The notes: generated from the letters alone by a model not told the origin. Numbered from the stretch's first letter, positions 16,355 to 25,712 are shown. The stretch: 64,000 bases of DNA from Candidatus Sulfotelmatobacter sp. (GCA_036500765.1 DASYBM010000009.1:1-64000); one strand, 5' to 3'. Numbers and translations are program-made.

Positions 16355-17176
16355 ATGGAAGGTCTAACTCGTTTAGTCACAGAGTCTTTAGCGCGCCACG
16401 GTTTCGATCGTCCGCTCGACTACCGCCGCCTGCAATGGTCCCGCTGGTTCCGCTGCGAGTCCCCTCACAGCCTCCTGTTTGTCCCCAGCAAACCCGGCGT
16501 CTTCGCCCTGGCGGAAGAAGTCATGGACCTTGGCAATGCCCATGTGGGGACCAACGCCTCGACTCATGTGGGGACGGACGCATTCGTCCGTCCAGCAAGC
16601 GAAGCGAGCAGCACCGTTCCGAGGGCCGCCACCGGGGAGCCCGAAGCCCGTCCCCGCCGCATGCTAGCTGTAACCCAATTCTTCGAAGACGACGACATGG
16701 CCTTCGTGCTCGACCGCATGCTCTCAATCCACAACCCCATGGCTGCGCGCCTGACCTCCGGCCGCTACTTCGCCCGCTTCGTAGTTATCGCCGACCCCAC
16801 GCAGCGCCGTAGCATCTGCAACGCCCTGAATCAATGGATCGTGTCCTCTGCCGAGAAAGTCACCGGCATCGGCTCCCACTTCGCCAGTTCCCTGGAACTC
16901 ACCGACGCAACTGAACACATCGCCCAGCCCGATGCCGCGCAACGCACCCTCTTCGGGGTCAATAACAATTTAGAAAGCGCCGATCCCAATGTGGCGCGGG
17001 CACTCCTGCCCGCGACTCCCGACACCATCGGTACTGACGCGGCGAGCACGATACAGTCCCCCATAGCCACGAACACCACATACGCCAAGCATCCGACCCA
17101 CGCCGCGGCCCCGCATCTGGACTCCGGAGCCGCCTCCAACATTCACTGTCCAACTCCATTCCCCTCCGGCTTCTAG
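16355..17176 (+). CDS. Hypothetical protein interrupted by palindromic repeats
   Basis: 273 residues; AGGAG lies 6 nt before the ATG. The core begins YRRLQWSRWFRCESPHSLLFVPSKPGVFALAEEV and resumes at RRMLAVTQFFEDDDMAFVLDRML ... RFVVIADPTQRRSICNALNQWIVSSAEK. Between them, residues ~71-86 are encoded by a 43-bp hairpin repeat (HVGTDAFVRPASEAS) identical to one in nrdJ. A second palindrome (GCGGGCACTCC-type, 16991-17014) is translated in the disordered tail. The core looks like a lineage-specific family of unknown function. The tail is Ala/Thr/Pro-rich. Confidence 0.65.
   Translation: MEGLTRLVTESLARHGFDRPLDYRRLQWSRWFRCESPHSLLFVPSKPGVFALAEEVMDLGNAHVGTNASTHVGTDAFVRPASEASSTVPRAATGEPEARPRRMLAVTQFFEDDDMAFVLDRMLSIHNPMAARLTSGRYFARFVVIADPTQRRSICNALNQWIVSSAEKVTGIGSHFASSLELTDATEHIAQPDAAQRTLFGVNNNLESADPNVARALLPATPDTIGTDAASTIQSPIATNTTYAKHPTHAAAPHLDSGAASNIHCPTPFPSGF
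16568..16610. repeat. 43-bp hairpin repeat inside a gene (copy 1)
   Basis: Begins GTGGGGACGG, folds as GGACGGACG (16572-16580), loop CATT, CGTCCGTCC (16585-16593), and ends with AGCAAGCGAAGCGAGCA. All 43 bases are identical to 21211-21253 in nrdJ. It is read in the same frame in both genes. Confidence 0.95.
16991..17014. repeat. GCGGGCACTCC-type palindrome inside a gene
   Basis: GTGGCGCGGGCACTCC followed by TGCCCGCG. The first 16 bases are identical to those at 45255-45270 in the lolC upstream repeat. CGCGGGCA pairs with TGCCCGCG. Translated here as VARALLPA. Confidence 0.75.
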
Positions 17177-17312
17177 GCTCGGGACTGGTTATAGGCAATT
17201 CTGCCGTGGTTGTTCACGTTTTCTTGAGCCAGACCGGCGTGACAGTCGAACCTGTCGGGCTTGCCGTGCGCGGCTCGTTTGCGAGTTGATTGATTGCTGG
17301 AGATGGAACGAT

Positions 17313-19469
17313 ATGCCACATACTAAGGCCTTATTTTGGGGAACTCGGGCTTGCATCCCGGTCATTCTTCTGCTGGCCTCATGTGGACCAGTTCAAACCC
17401 AATCCGGTTCATCCGGCAGCCTCACGAGCTTCGGCGCAAAAGGAGATGCGATAACTCACGATGACGGTGTCGCCGTGGCCGGTTCCACAAACTTCAGCTC
17501 ACAATCGTCGTCGTTTAGCTCCGCCGATGTAGGAAAGTTCACCGAGATTACGGGCGCAGGTTCGAACGCGGGAATGCTGCATGGGGCTGGAACCGCAAAC
17601 GGCATCTTAGCCACGACGATTCAATCCGTGCTGAACAGTCATACCGTCATTCTTGGGAATGCCGCCTCTTATGCGGGATCGAATCTGCATTTTGTTTATG
17701 GCACCGACAACACGGCTGCGTTCCGTTCCGCCTACGAGTCTGGCCAGCCTATGTTCGTGCCTGCAGGAAACTATCTGATCGTTGCAGGCACCCAAACCGT
17801 GCCCGCAACCATCACCGGCACCCAGCCGCTTATCCTTGCTGGTACCGGTGCAGACTCCAAATTGCTCTCGGATAATCCGATCTTCTCTCTAACGACCAGT
17901 ACCTCGGGCTCTTCCGTCAAGAACCTTGATCTGGAGCCGATCGCCAAGTTCGCCGTCGTTGCGGTGAACGCTGTGCCCCCACCCTCCGGCACTCCCGTTC
18001 TAGTCGACATCTTTGGAACGGGAACTGGGATGCAGCCCAGTTTCAATTTTGCTCCGAAGTACCCGACTTTTTGGAATGGCCTCTCAGCCTTCCAGCAAAC
18101 TCAGATCCTGGGGCCGACAATTACGATTCAGGGCGGCGATCACGTCAACGTCAGCACTATCACCGGAAACCAGGTAACCATTCTGCTCGAAGATGTGACC
18201 TCTTCATCTCTACAAAATAACGACTTTACCGGTGGTTACGGCCCCAATGCGAACGAAGGGACAGGAGGCGTCCAGGGCTGCCTTGGCATCGCAACCCTAA
18301 CCGGCTCCGGGCAATATTCGAATGTGGGCAACACCATTAGCGGCAACAACATTCGCTATTGCAGCTTCAGCAACATTTTCTGGTCGAATGCAGACGGCTT
18401 GGTCGTTTCCGACAACATTTCGCAGTATTCGGGTGAATCCGGGTACAAGAACTTTCAAGGCAGTGCCACACGACCTACCCATAACCTTTCTGTGACTAAC
18501 AACATCGCACGCTATTCCGTTTTCGACGGATTTGATCTTTCGGCGGACTACCCTCATAAAGCCACCTTCCCCGAGTACGCCACCGTTATGGGAAATCTCT
18601 CCCAGAACAACCAGAGCACCGGATATTTCAGCGACGGCACCAATTGGAACTTCACCGCGAATACTGCCAGTTCCAACGGTATCGAGGGCTTCTATCTGGA
18701 TTACTCCAACAGCGTGATCTCCGGAAATGTCAGCCTGAACAACAATCTCAATAGCCTCAATTCTCCCAACTCGGACAATCAGTTCGTTATTGGAGGATGC
18801 TGTATTACCTCCAACAACGTTATCGAGAATAATCTGATCGCACTCACCATCGCCGGCATCAGCGGCGACGCAATGTGGGTCGGATCCAGCACTGTAACGG
18901 CCAACAACAATGTCGTGCAGGAACTCCCCGGCGAGGGAGGTCTCTGGTTTAATGTTCCCCCAACCAGTTCGAGCGGAAATACCGGCTGGCCTACCACGTT
19001 TAACGGCAATGTCACCATCAATGGAAATCTGGGCGTCATTGGAACGCTCTCGAAGGCCGCCGGGAGCTTTCGAATCGATCATCCCCTGGATCCGCTGAAC
19101 AAGTATCTGCTGCATTCATTCGTTGAGTCCCCCGACATGTTGAATATCTACAACGGGATCGTTGAACTTGACTCTAAAGGACGGGCCGAAGTCACCCTGC
19201 CTTCCTATTTCGAAGCCCTCAACGGCGACTTCCGCTACCAATTAACTTGTATTGGCAAATCCAGCCCCGTCTATGTCGCACGTGAAGTAAAAGACAACAA
19301 GTTTCTGATTGCCGGAGGCACTCGGGGTACGCGCGTGTCGTGGCAGGTCACCGGCATTCGTCGCGACCCCTACTCCCAGGCACATCGAATCCTGCCTGAG
19401 ATGGAAAAACCAGAATCCGAACGCGGCCATTATCTTTACCCGGAGATTTATCCGGAAGGCGAGAAGTGA
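17313..19469 (+). CDS. Right-handed beta-helix lipoprotein
   Basis: 718 residues from ATG 17313. The signal peptide ends with a lipobox (LLASCG, Cys at residue ~24), so the protein is probably anchored in the outer membrane. An early TSFGAKGD motif is typical of pectate-lyase/polygalacturonase-like beta helices and phage tailspikes. The long middle contains many asparagine-rich rungs (ISGNNIRYCSF, VTNNIARYSVFDGF, VMGNLSQNNQSTGYF, ISGNVSLNNN), the ladder pattern of a parallel beta helix. A C-terminal module from about residue 590 (PLDPLNKYLLHSFVESPDMLNIYNG...) looks like a separate beta domain. Probably a surface glycan-binding or glycan-cleaving protein; catalytic residues not identified. Confidence 0.82.
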   Translation: MPHTKALFWGTRACIPVILLLASCGPVQTQSGSSGSLTSFGAKGDAITHDDGVAVAGSTNFSSQSSSFSSADVGKFTEITGAGSNAGMLHGAGTANGILATTIQSVLNSHTVILGNAASYAGSNLHFVYGTDNTAAFRSAYESGQPMFVPAGNYLIVAGTQTVPATITGTQPLILAGTGADSKLLSDNPIFSLTTSTSGSSVKNLDLEPIAKFAVVAVNAVPPPSGTPVLVDIFGTGTGMQPSFNFAPKYPTFWNGLSAFQQTQILGPTITIQGGDHVNVSTITGNQVTILLEDVTSSSLQNNDFTGGYGPNANEGTGGVQGCLGIATLTGSGQYSNVGNTISGNNIRYCSFSNIFWSNADGLVVSDNISQYSGESGYKNFQGSATRPTHNLSVTNNIARYSVFDGFDLSADYPHKATFPEYATVMGNLSQNNQSTGYFSDGTNWNFTANTASSNGIEGFYLDYSNSVISGNVSLNNNLNSLNSPNSDNQFVIGGCCITSNNVIENNLIALTIAGISGDAMWVGSSTVTANNNVVQELPGEGGLWFNVPPTSSSGNTGWPTTFNGNVTINGNLGVIGTLSKAAGSFRIDHPLDPLNKYLLHSFVESPDMLNIYNGIVELDSKGRAEVTLPSYFEALNGDFRYQLTCIGKSSPVYVAREVKDNKFLIAGGTRGTRVSWQVTGIRRDPYSQAHRILPEMEKPESERGHYLYPEIYPEGEK

Positions 19470-19587
19470 TTACACGAAAGATCTTTAAATGAGTGCGTGC
19501 TCGATGGCGCCATCGGCGCGCCAGAGTCAGCGTATCCGGATCCTGCATCGAGTTGAGTCACATAGAATCTAATTAATGGAGAGCCCC

Positions 19588-22500
19588 ATGGCAGAATTGA
19601 AAACCGTCACCGAATCCGCCCCCGTCGCCGCCGCCCCGGCCGCCGTTAATAACAACAAGAAGAAGGCTCCCGGTCTCGCCTTCCGCCGCTTCTTCACCAA
19701 GCCCGGCGTCTCTCCCTACAACGAAGTCGAATGGGAACTCCGCACCGCCGCCATCACCGACGCCCAGGGCAACGTGATCTTCGAGCAGAAAGACGTCGAA
19801 GTCCCCAAAGACTGGTCCATGACCGCCACCAACATCGTGGCCTCGAAATATTTGCACGGCAAGATCGGCACTCCCGAGCGCGAAACCGGAGTTCGCCAAC
19901 TCGTCGCCCGCGTCGCCGAAACCATCCGCGACTGGGGACATGCGCAAGGCTATTTCCGCACCGCCGACGACGCCTCCACGTTCCACGATGAACTCGTGCA
20001 CATCCTCGTCCGCCAGTACGCCGCCTTCAACAGCCCGGTCTGGTTCAACGTAGGTTGCGATCGCATCGAGCCCAATTCCGACGGCCGCAACTGGCACTGG
20101 AACCCGCAAACCCAGCAAGTCGAATTCGGCGTCACCGGATACTCCAAGCCCCAGTGCTCTGCCTGCTTCATCAACTCGGTGAAAGACTCCCTCGACTCGA
20201 TCCTGACTCTCGCGAAGACCGAAGGCATGCTCTTCAAGTGGGGTAGCGGCACCGGCACCAATCTCTCGCCTCTACGCGGATCCACTGAAACTCTTTCCGG
20301 CGGCGGCACCGCCAGCGGCCCGCTCAGCTTCATGAAAGGCTTCGACGCCTTCGCCGGCGTCATCAAGTCCGGCGGCAAGACTCGCCGCGCAGCCAAGATG
20401 GTCATCCTCAACGTCGACCATCCCGACATCATCGAATTCATCGAGTGCAAACAAAAAGAAGAAGCCAAGGCTCACGCCCTGGTCGCCCAGGGATACGACG
20501 GCTCCCACCCCGACTCCGACGCCTACTCCAGCATCTTCTTCCAGAATGCGAATAACTCTGTCCGCGTCACCGACGACTTCATGTACGCCGTAGTCCGCGA
20601 TACAGACTTTTCCACGCGCACCGTCACCGATGGCTCGCCCGCAAAAACCTTCAAAGCAAAATATCTGCTCAACAAGATTTCCGAAGCCACCTGGCACTGC
20701 GGCGATCCCGGCATGCAATACGACACCACGGTGAACCGCTGGCACACCTCGAAAAACACAGCAAGAATCAACGCCAGCAATCCGTGCAGCGAATACATGT
20801 TCCTGGACGACTCCGCCTGCAATCTCGCGAGTCTGAATCTGCTGAAGTTCGCCCCCAACGGCACCTTCGACGTTGAAGCCTATCGTCACGCAGTAGACAT
20901 CCTGATCACCGCCCAGGAAATTCTGGTAGACAACGCCGGATATCCGACGGAACAGATCATGCGCAACAGCCACGACTACCGCCCGCTAGGCTTAGGCTAC
21001 GCAAACCTGGGTGCCCTGCTGATGGCCGCAGGCCTCCCCTACGACAGCGACGCCGGCCGCGACTACGCGTCTTGCGTAACCGCCATCATGTGCGGCGAAG
21101 CCTACCTCCAATCCAGCCGCATCGCCGAACAATGCGAGCCGTTAGTCCCAGCCACGGAACCAACAAAAAAGAACTTGTCCGAAACCAATCTAGGCGCAGG
21201 CATCACCCACGTGGGGACGGACGCATTCGTCCGTCCAGCAAGCGAAGCGAGCAACTCGACCACAACTCAAACCATGCCCGGCGGCGCCTGCCCCGGCTGG
21301 TACATCAACCGCGAACCCTTCCTGGACGTAATCCGCATGCACCGCGCTAGCGTCAACGCAATAAACAAAAATAACGTTCCAAGCTCAATCTACGAATCCA
21401 GCAAACAGTGCTGGGACGAAGCCCTCGCCCACGGCGAAAAGCACGGCTACAGAAACAGCCAGGTAACAGTGTTAGCGCCAACCGGCACAATAGGCTTCAT
21501 GATGGACTGCGACACTACGGGAATCGAGCCGGATCTGGCGCTGATTAAGTATAAAAAGCTGGTTGGGGGCGGCATGATCAAGATCGTCAACAACACTGTG
21601 CCCACGGCTTTGTTCAAGCTGGGGTACAACCACGATCAGGCTGACGCGATTGTCAGTTACATCGACGCGACTGGAACGATTGAGGGGGCGCCGCACATTA
21701 AAGATGAGCATCTGGCGGTGTTTGATTGCTCGTTCAAGCCGGCGAAGGGGACGCGGTCGATCGCCTACATGGGACATCTCCGCATGATGGCGGCTGCGCA
21801 GCCCTTTATCTCCGGAGCTATATCGAAGACCGTCAATCTACCCAACAACGCTACCGTCGACGACATCATGGAGACTTACCTTCAGGCCTGGAAGCTGGGC
21901 ATCAAAGCCGTAGCCGTTTATCGCGACGGATGCAAACAGTCCCAGCCGCTGTCGTCGGCTGGCAGCAAGACCGCGAACTCCACCAAGGACGACGCCCGCC
22001 TCGCTGCGGCTGCGCCGCAAGTCGAGGAGGCCGATCTCAACGCTCCTCCGCGCGCCGTGCGCCACAAGTTGCAGGAAGAACGCGCCTCGATCACCCACAA
22101 ATTCAAAGTCGGAGACCACGAGGGCTACATCACCGTCGGCCTCTACCCCGACGGCGAGCCCGGCGAACTCTTCATCACCATGGCCAAAGAAGGATCGACG
22201 GTCAGCGGCCTTATGGACAGCTTCGCGCTCGCCGTGTCGATCGCGCTGCAACACGGCGTCCCGCTGAAACTGTTCTGCGAAAAGTTTGCCCACACTAGAT
22301 TCGAACCGAGTGGATGGTCCGGCAATCCCGACATCGGCTACGCCAAGAGCATCATGGACTACATCTTCCGCTGGCTGCAAATGCGCTTCCTGACCGGCCA
22401 GCAGCAATTGCTGTTCGAGAGTTTCCGACCTCGGACCGCAGACCGCGGACCTCAGCCCGAAGGCGCCGGAGATGTGAATGGCGCAACGGGAGTGTCGGGG

Positions 22501-22674
22501 TCGACGTCTGAAGCCCGAGGTCCGAGGTCCGGTTCACCCCATGCCGCCGACGCCCTCTCCAGCATGATCGACATGGGCGACGCCCCCAGTTGCAGCTTCT
22601 GCGGCAGCATCATGACCCGGAATGGAAGCTGCTATCGATGCATGAGCTGCGGCAGCACCAGCGGCTGTTCGTAA
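19588..22674 (+). CDS. nrdJ: Vitamin B12-dependent (class II) ribonucleoside-diphosphate reductase
   Basis: 1028 residues from ATG 19588 (GGAG 6 nt upstream; an ATG 12 nt earlier is in frame). It makes deoxyribonucleotides using adenosylcobalamin as radical source, independent of oxygen. Visible: KWGSGTGTNLSPLRGS, the active-site NPCSEYMFLDDSACNLASLN (N398), GTIGFMMDCDTTGIEPDLAL and the C-terminal cysteine cluster CSFCGSIM...CYRCMSCGS (from C1002) that relays electrons from thioredoxin. Two segments look inserted: residues ~542-556 come from a 43-bp hairpin repeat, and residues ~945-985 hold a second repeat-like stretch. Both are in frame, so the enzyme is probably functional. Thioredoxin reductase lies 4 kb away. 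Confidence 0.97.
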   Translation: MAELKTVTESAPVAAAPAAVNNNKKKAPGLAFRRFFTKPGVSPYNEVEWELRTAAITDAQGNVIFEQKDVEVPKDWSMTATNIVASKYLHGKIGTPERETGVRQLVARVAETIRDWGHAQGYFRTADDASTFHDELVHILVRQYAAFNSPVWFNVGCDRIEPNSDGRNWHWNPQTQQVEFGVTGYSKPQCSACFINSVKDSLDSILTLAKTEGMLFKWGSGTGTNLSPLRGSTETLSGGGTASGPLSFMKGFDAFAGVIKSGGKTRRAAKMVILNVDHPDIIEFIECKQKEEAKAHALVAQGYDGSHPDSDAYSSIFFQNANNSVRVTDDFMYAVVRDTDFSTRTVTDGSPAKTFKAKYLLNKISEATWHCGDPGMQYDTTVNRWHTSKNTARINASNPCSEYMFLDDSACNLASLNLLKFAPNGTFDVEAYRHAVDILITAQEILVDNAGYPTEQIMRNSHDYRPLGLGYANLGALLMAAGLPYDSDAGRDYASCVTAIMCGEAYLQSSRIAEQCEPLVPATEPTKKNLSETNLGAGITHVGTDAFVRPASEASNSTTTQTMPGGACPGWYINREPFLDVIRMHRASVNAINKNNVPSSIYESSKQCWDEALAHGEKHGYRNSQVTVLAPTGTIGFMMDCDTTGIEPDLALIKYKKLVGGGMIKIVNNTVPTALFKLGYNHDQADAIVSYIDATGTIEGAPHIKDEHLAVFDCSFKPAKGTRSIAYMGHLRMMAAAQPFISGAISKTVNLPNNATVDDIMETYLQAWKLGIKAVAVYRDGCKQSQPLSSAGSKTANSTKDDARLAAAAPQVEEADLNAPPRAVRHKLQEERASITHKFKVGDHEGYITVGLYPDGEPGELFITMAKEGSTVSGLMDSFALAVSIALQHGVPLKLFCEKFAHTRFEPSGWSGNPDIGYAKSIMDYIFRWLQMRFLTGQQQLLFESFRPRTADRGPQPEGAGDVNGATGVSGSTSEARGPRSGSPHAADALSSMIDMGDAPSCSFCGSIMTRNGSCYRCMSCGSTSGCS
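21211..21253. repeat. 43-bp hairpin repeat inside nrdJ (copy 2)
   Basis: Identical over 43 bases to 16568-16610. GGACGGACG (21215-21223), loop CATT, CGTCCGTCC (21228-21236). Encodes HVGTDAFVRPASEAS in frame, between AEQCEPLVPATE and GGACPGWYINREPFLD of the reductase. Confidence 0.95.
22427..22529. repeat. Inverted-repeat segment inside nrdJ
   Basis: GACCTCGGACC (22427-22437) and its exact complement GGTCCGAGGTC (22519-22529) flank an 81-bp centre. The arms contain a further GGACC-type repetition (GCAGACCGCGGACC). The encoded RPRTADRGP and EARGPRSG peptides are Arg/Pro/Gly-rich and unlike the rest of the enzyme. Confidence 0.7.
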
Positions 22675-23030
22675 GCTTGAATTTGAAAGGACAAGGTTCT
22701 GTGGAAGAGCACGGCTTCAGCCGTGCCACCGGGGCACCATCCTCTCCGGCTTTTGGCCGCTGAGGTGAACAAGAGTTGCGGACGAGAACTCGCTCGCTCG
22801 TTTGTGGGGATGACTGGCACAAAGATGCCTAACATCTCCAAATAGAAGTGTAAAGAGACAACGACTGTGAGGGGTCACGGCGACGCCGTGGCCCCTTTTT
22901 CCGCTGCTGGGCATACGCTGAATGCAGATGACACGAAAGTCCCTTCCCCGGCTGAAACCGGAGACAAATAAGTCAGAATGAGCCAGGAGGGATATATGGC
23001 CCCGCTGGGGTGGTGCCGCGGAGCATAAAT
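22675..23030. other. Gene-free region downstream of nrdJ
   Basis: Contains a GTGGAAGAGC-led hairpin: GCACGGCT (22709-22716), TC, AGCCGTGC (22719-22726). At about 22870-22900 a second hairpin, CACGGCG-A-CGCCGTG flanked by GGGG/CCCC and followed by TTTTT, looks like an intrinsic terminator. No gene seen. Confidence 0.55.
22870..22901 (+). terminator. Candidate terminator downstream of nrdJ
   Basis: GGGG-T-CACGGCG, A, CGCCGTG-G-CCCC followed by five T. It is ~200 nt past the nrdJ stop, further than usual. Confidence 0.6.
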
Positions 23031-23423
23031 TCAGGCTGCGACCGACTCCGCCCTGCGACCGGCCAGGCGCAAGCCGATCCAACAACTCACCGGCCAAGTG
23101 AGCAGCCACGACAGCCAATACCAGTGCGGCCAGCCTTTGCTCCAGTTGGGAATAGTCGCTGCGATTCCCATGACTTCTCCGATGACAAAGAACCAGAGCA
23201 CATGCCGAGCGGCGCGGCGGGGGGCAAAGCGGGCGCAGAGCCAGGCGCAGAGGATCGAAATGACGACGAAGAAACCGGTGCTGGCCATCAGAGCGGAATC
23301 GGAGGGAATGCGTCCTCGGACGAAGTCACCGGGAAACAGGCGCGAGAGCAACGGGTCAGTTCCGAGAACAAGAATAATTGAGAGCACGTAACTGCCAGCG
23401 ACGACGGCTATAGACTTGAGCAT
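23031..23423 (-). CDS. Four-helix membrane protein
   Basis: 130 residues with hydrophobic helices at about 3-22, 45-65, 72-92 and 100-122. Motifs such as GFFVVISILCAWLCARFAPRRAARHVLWFFVIGEVMG suggest a small integral membrane protein. No family recognised. It lies downstream of the SpoIIE phosphatase on the same strand. Confidence 0.7.
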   Translation of the reverse strand: MLKSIAVVAGSYVLSIILVLGTDPLLSRLFPGDFVRGRIPSDSALMASTGFFVVISILCAWLCARFAPRRAARHVLWFFVIGEVMGIAATIPNWSKGWPHWYWLSWLLTWPVSCWIGLRLAGRRAESVAA

Positions 23424-23486
23424 CGGCTACACCTCCACGGCGCGAATTCTGCGGCCCAAGTATATGCAAAAACCCGCCAAGTTTGC

Positions 23487-25712
23487 TCACCGTGCTCTGG
23501 CTAATACCAGCGTTACATCATCCGGCTGTTCGTTGTCGCCGATCCAGGTATCGACTGCGGCGGTTACGATCTGGCTGATCTGCGGCAGGGGCAAGTCGCG
23601 ATTGTCGCGGACCAGGTCGATGAGGCGCTGCTCGCCGAATTCGCCGAAGTCGTTTTCTGGTTCCGTGACGCCATCGCTGTAGGCCAGAAAAATCTCTCGG
23701 GGATGCATTTCGACCGATCCCTCTTCGTACGTCATGTTGTCGAACAGGCCCACCACAGTTCCTCCGGCTTCGAGCCGGCGGATCGCGCCATCTTTGGCGA
23801 TCAGGATAGGAGGAAGGTGCCCGCCGTTGCTGTAGGTCAGCTCGTGCGAGCGCCCATCATAGATTCCCAGGAAAAGCGTGGCGTACTTTTCCGGCGGAGT
23901 ACTCTCGTAGAGCTGGTGGTTGAGCAAGCTGAGCAAGGCTCCTGGAGAAATCTCGACGCCCTCGGGCCATGCCGCCATCGCACGGCCAGAGCCTGCGACT
24001 GCGCCCACGGCTACCGGTTCGCGCAACTGCGGCATGGCTTCCATGCTGTAAGCGCGAACCGCGGAGTGAATGGTCGCCATCAGCAGGGCGGCTGAAATTC
24101 CTTTGCCGCTGATGTCGCCAACGGCGAGGATCAGCTTGTGGGAGCTGGCGGTTAGAAAGTCGTAGTAATCTCCGCTGACCGTGCGCGCGGGGCGGCAGAA
24201 GCCGTGCACTTCGAGCGACTCGAGTTGTGAAATTTGCCGCGGGAAGAGCTGAGCCTGAACTTCCTGCGCGATCACGAGTTCGTTTTCCAGCCTCTGCTTT
24301 TCCTTCTGCTCCAGAATTAGCTTCTCGATAGAAGCTGTCATCGAGTTAAACGACAGCGCCAGATGCGCCAGTTGATCGTCGGACTTGACCGGGATGCGAT
24401 GGCTGAAGTCGCCGCGGTCGATGTGGGTCGTCGCTTCGTGCAACTGCGCCACGGCCCGCGTGACCGTACGTGTCATGCGGGTGCCAATGATCAGCGCGAT
24501 CAGCTCGATGATGGCGAAAAATATTCCTACGCCGAGCAGGATGTACATCACGCCGCGAGCAAAGACGCCCAGAGCGGCAAACAGATGGCTATACAGCACC
24601 GACAGCCGGGTGCGGACCCGCACGACTGCGCCCGTAGTGCTGGTTCCGGTTTTCCAATCGATCACCGACAGCGATGTTCCGGCGAGGGGGATTTCGCGAT
24701 CAAACGTGCCCGTCGGGTTGGGCAGCGTGCCGACGCTGAAGATGGGATGAAATAAGTTCTGGTTGTTTGCGACCGATTCATCCTGCGGATTTGAACTGAT
24801 GACGATAGTTTGACGCTTCGGCGGATTGACTGACAAAGAAGTTTGAGCGCCGGAACTCTTCTGCCCGGAACTATCCTGTCCAGATTTTTCCTGGTTAAGC
24901 GTATTACTTTTTTCTGTATCTCTCAGCCAGGACGGAGCCAGGAGCGTGATCTCGCCGAGATCGGACGCGATGTTTCCCACTAGCTCGCGGTCAAACGGTT
25001 CGCTGGTAACGACCGTCAGTTGGCTCGATCCGACGGGAAGTGAGGAGATGACGCGCAGGTACAATCGGTTCTGGTCCAGAACCATGTCACGGAACTTGCC
25101 TTTGGCGAAGCTGGGGAACGTCAGCTTCTCGCCATTGAATTCATCACAGACTGGCAAGGGTTTGGTCCCATACCAGGCGCAGACAGCGCGACGTCCCCAG
25201 GCGGGATCGCGCTTTCTTAGTCCGGACAGAGATTCCGCGGCGGGGTTGGCTCCATGCTCCAATCGTGCCGCCAATTCATTGCTGACCGCGGCATTAGCGG
25301 CCTCAAGGCTTCGCAACTGGGAATTGATTTCAGAGGTCACCACGAACACGGCAAACTGTCCCGCCAGCCCGTACAGGCTGACGATTGCCATGGTGACCAG
25401 CAGCACCGCAGGAATTACGCCGATGAACACATACGTGACGATCAGGCGGTTGCGCAGCCGCCATAGGATTCTGCGCTTCAACCAGCGAAATGCGAGAACC
25501 GAAAACAATACCGTCGCGACGAAGACGAGGAAGCCGACCCATCCACTCAAATGCTCGCCCCATGATCGTGCAAACAATCCCAGGAACTTCTGTAGCGCGT
25601 ATAGCACAGCGGCCATGCCCGCGAAATAGCAGGCGATTCGCGCCATGCGGCCCTGGGGCCACAGTTCGGCCTGGATCAACCGGCTGCGCAATTCTGGATA
25701 AGACCATTGCAT
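23487..25712 (-). CDS. Membrane-bound SpoIIE/RsbU-type PP2C phosphatase with HAMP
   Basis: 741 residues. Hydrophobic helices at about 28-48, 57-80 and 88-112, then a periplasmic region to about 375, a further helix (YILLGVGIFFAIIELIALIIG), a HAMP linker (RMTRTVTRAVAQLHEATTHIDRGDFSHRI) and a coiled segment. The PP2C domain follows: EVQAQLFPRQISQLE, RTVSGDYYDF, LAVGDISGKGISAALLMA, FLGIYDGRSHELTYSNGGHLPP, FLAYSDGVTEPEND. The Asp residues of SGDYYD, GDISGKG and YSDGV bind two metal ions. Such proteins dephosphorylate anti-sigma antagonists in partner-switching pathways. No antagonist or anti-sigma kinase gene is adjacent. Confidence 0.92.
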   Translation of the reverse strand: MQWSYPELRSRLIQAELWPQGRMARIACYFAGMAAVLYALQKFLGLFARSWGEHLSGWVGFLVFVATVLFSVLAFRWLKRRILWRLRNRLIVTYVFIGVIPAVLLVTMAIVSLYGLAGQFAVFVVTSEINSQLRSLEAANAAVSNELAARLEHGANPAAESLSGLRKRDPAWGRRAVCAWYGTKPLPVCDEFNGEKLTFPSFAKGKFRDMVLDQNRLYLRVISSLPVGSSQLTVVTSEPFDRELVGNIASDLGEITLLAPSWLRDTEKSNTLNQEKSGQDSSGQKSSGAQTSLSVNPPKRQTIVISSNPQDESVANNQNLFHPIFSVGTLPNPTGTFDREIPLAGTSLSVIDWKTGTSTTGAVVRVRTRLSVLYSHLFAALGVFARGVMYILLGVGIFFAIIELIALIIGTRMTRTVTRAVAQLHEATTHIDRGDFSHRIPVKSDDQLAHLALSFNSMTASIEKLILEQKEKQRLENELVIAQEVQAQLFPRQISQLESLEVHGFCRPARTVSGDYYDFLTASSHKLILAVGDISGKGISAALLMATIHSAVRAYSMEAMPQLREPVAVGAVAGSGRAMAAWPEGVEISPGALLSLLNHQLYESTPPEKYATLFLGIYDGRSHELTYSNGGHLPPILIAKDGAIRRLEAGGTVVGLFDNMTYEEGSVEMHPREIFLAYSDGVTEPENDFGEFGEQRLIDLVRDNRDLPLPQISQIVTAAVDTWIGDNEQPDDVTLVLARAR

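Noticed and set aside
19470-19587. Cobalamin riboswitch before the B12-dependent reductase
   Set aside because: Only 118 bp are available and no B12-box-like sequence is visible.
23010-23391. Plus-strand frames opposite the four-helix membrane protein
   Set aside because: The minus-strand frame has clear hydrophobic helices; the plus-strand frames do not look like proteins.
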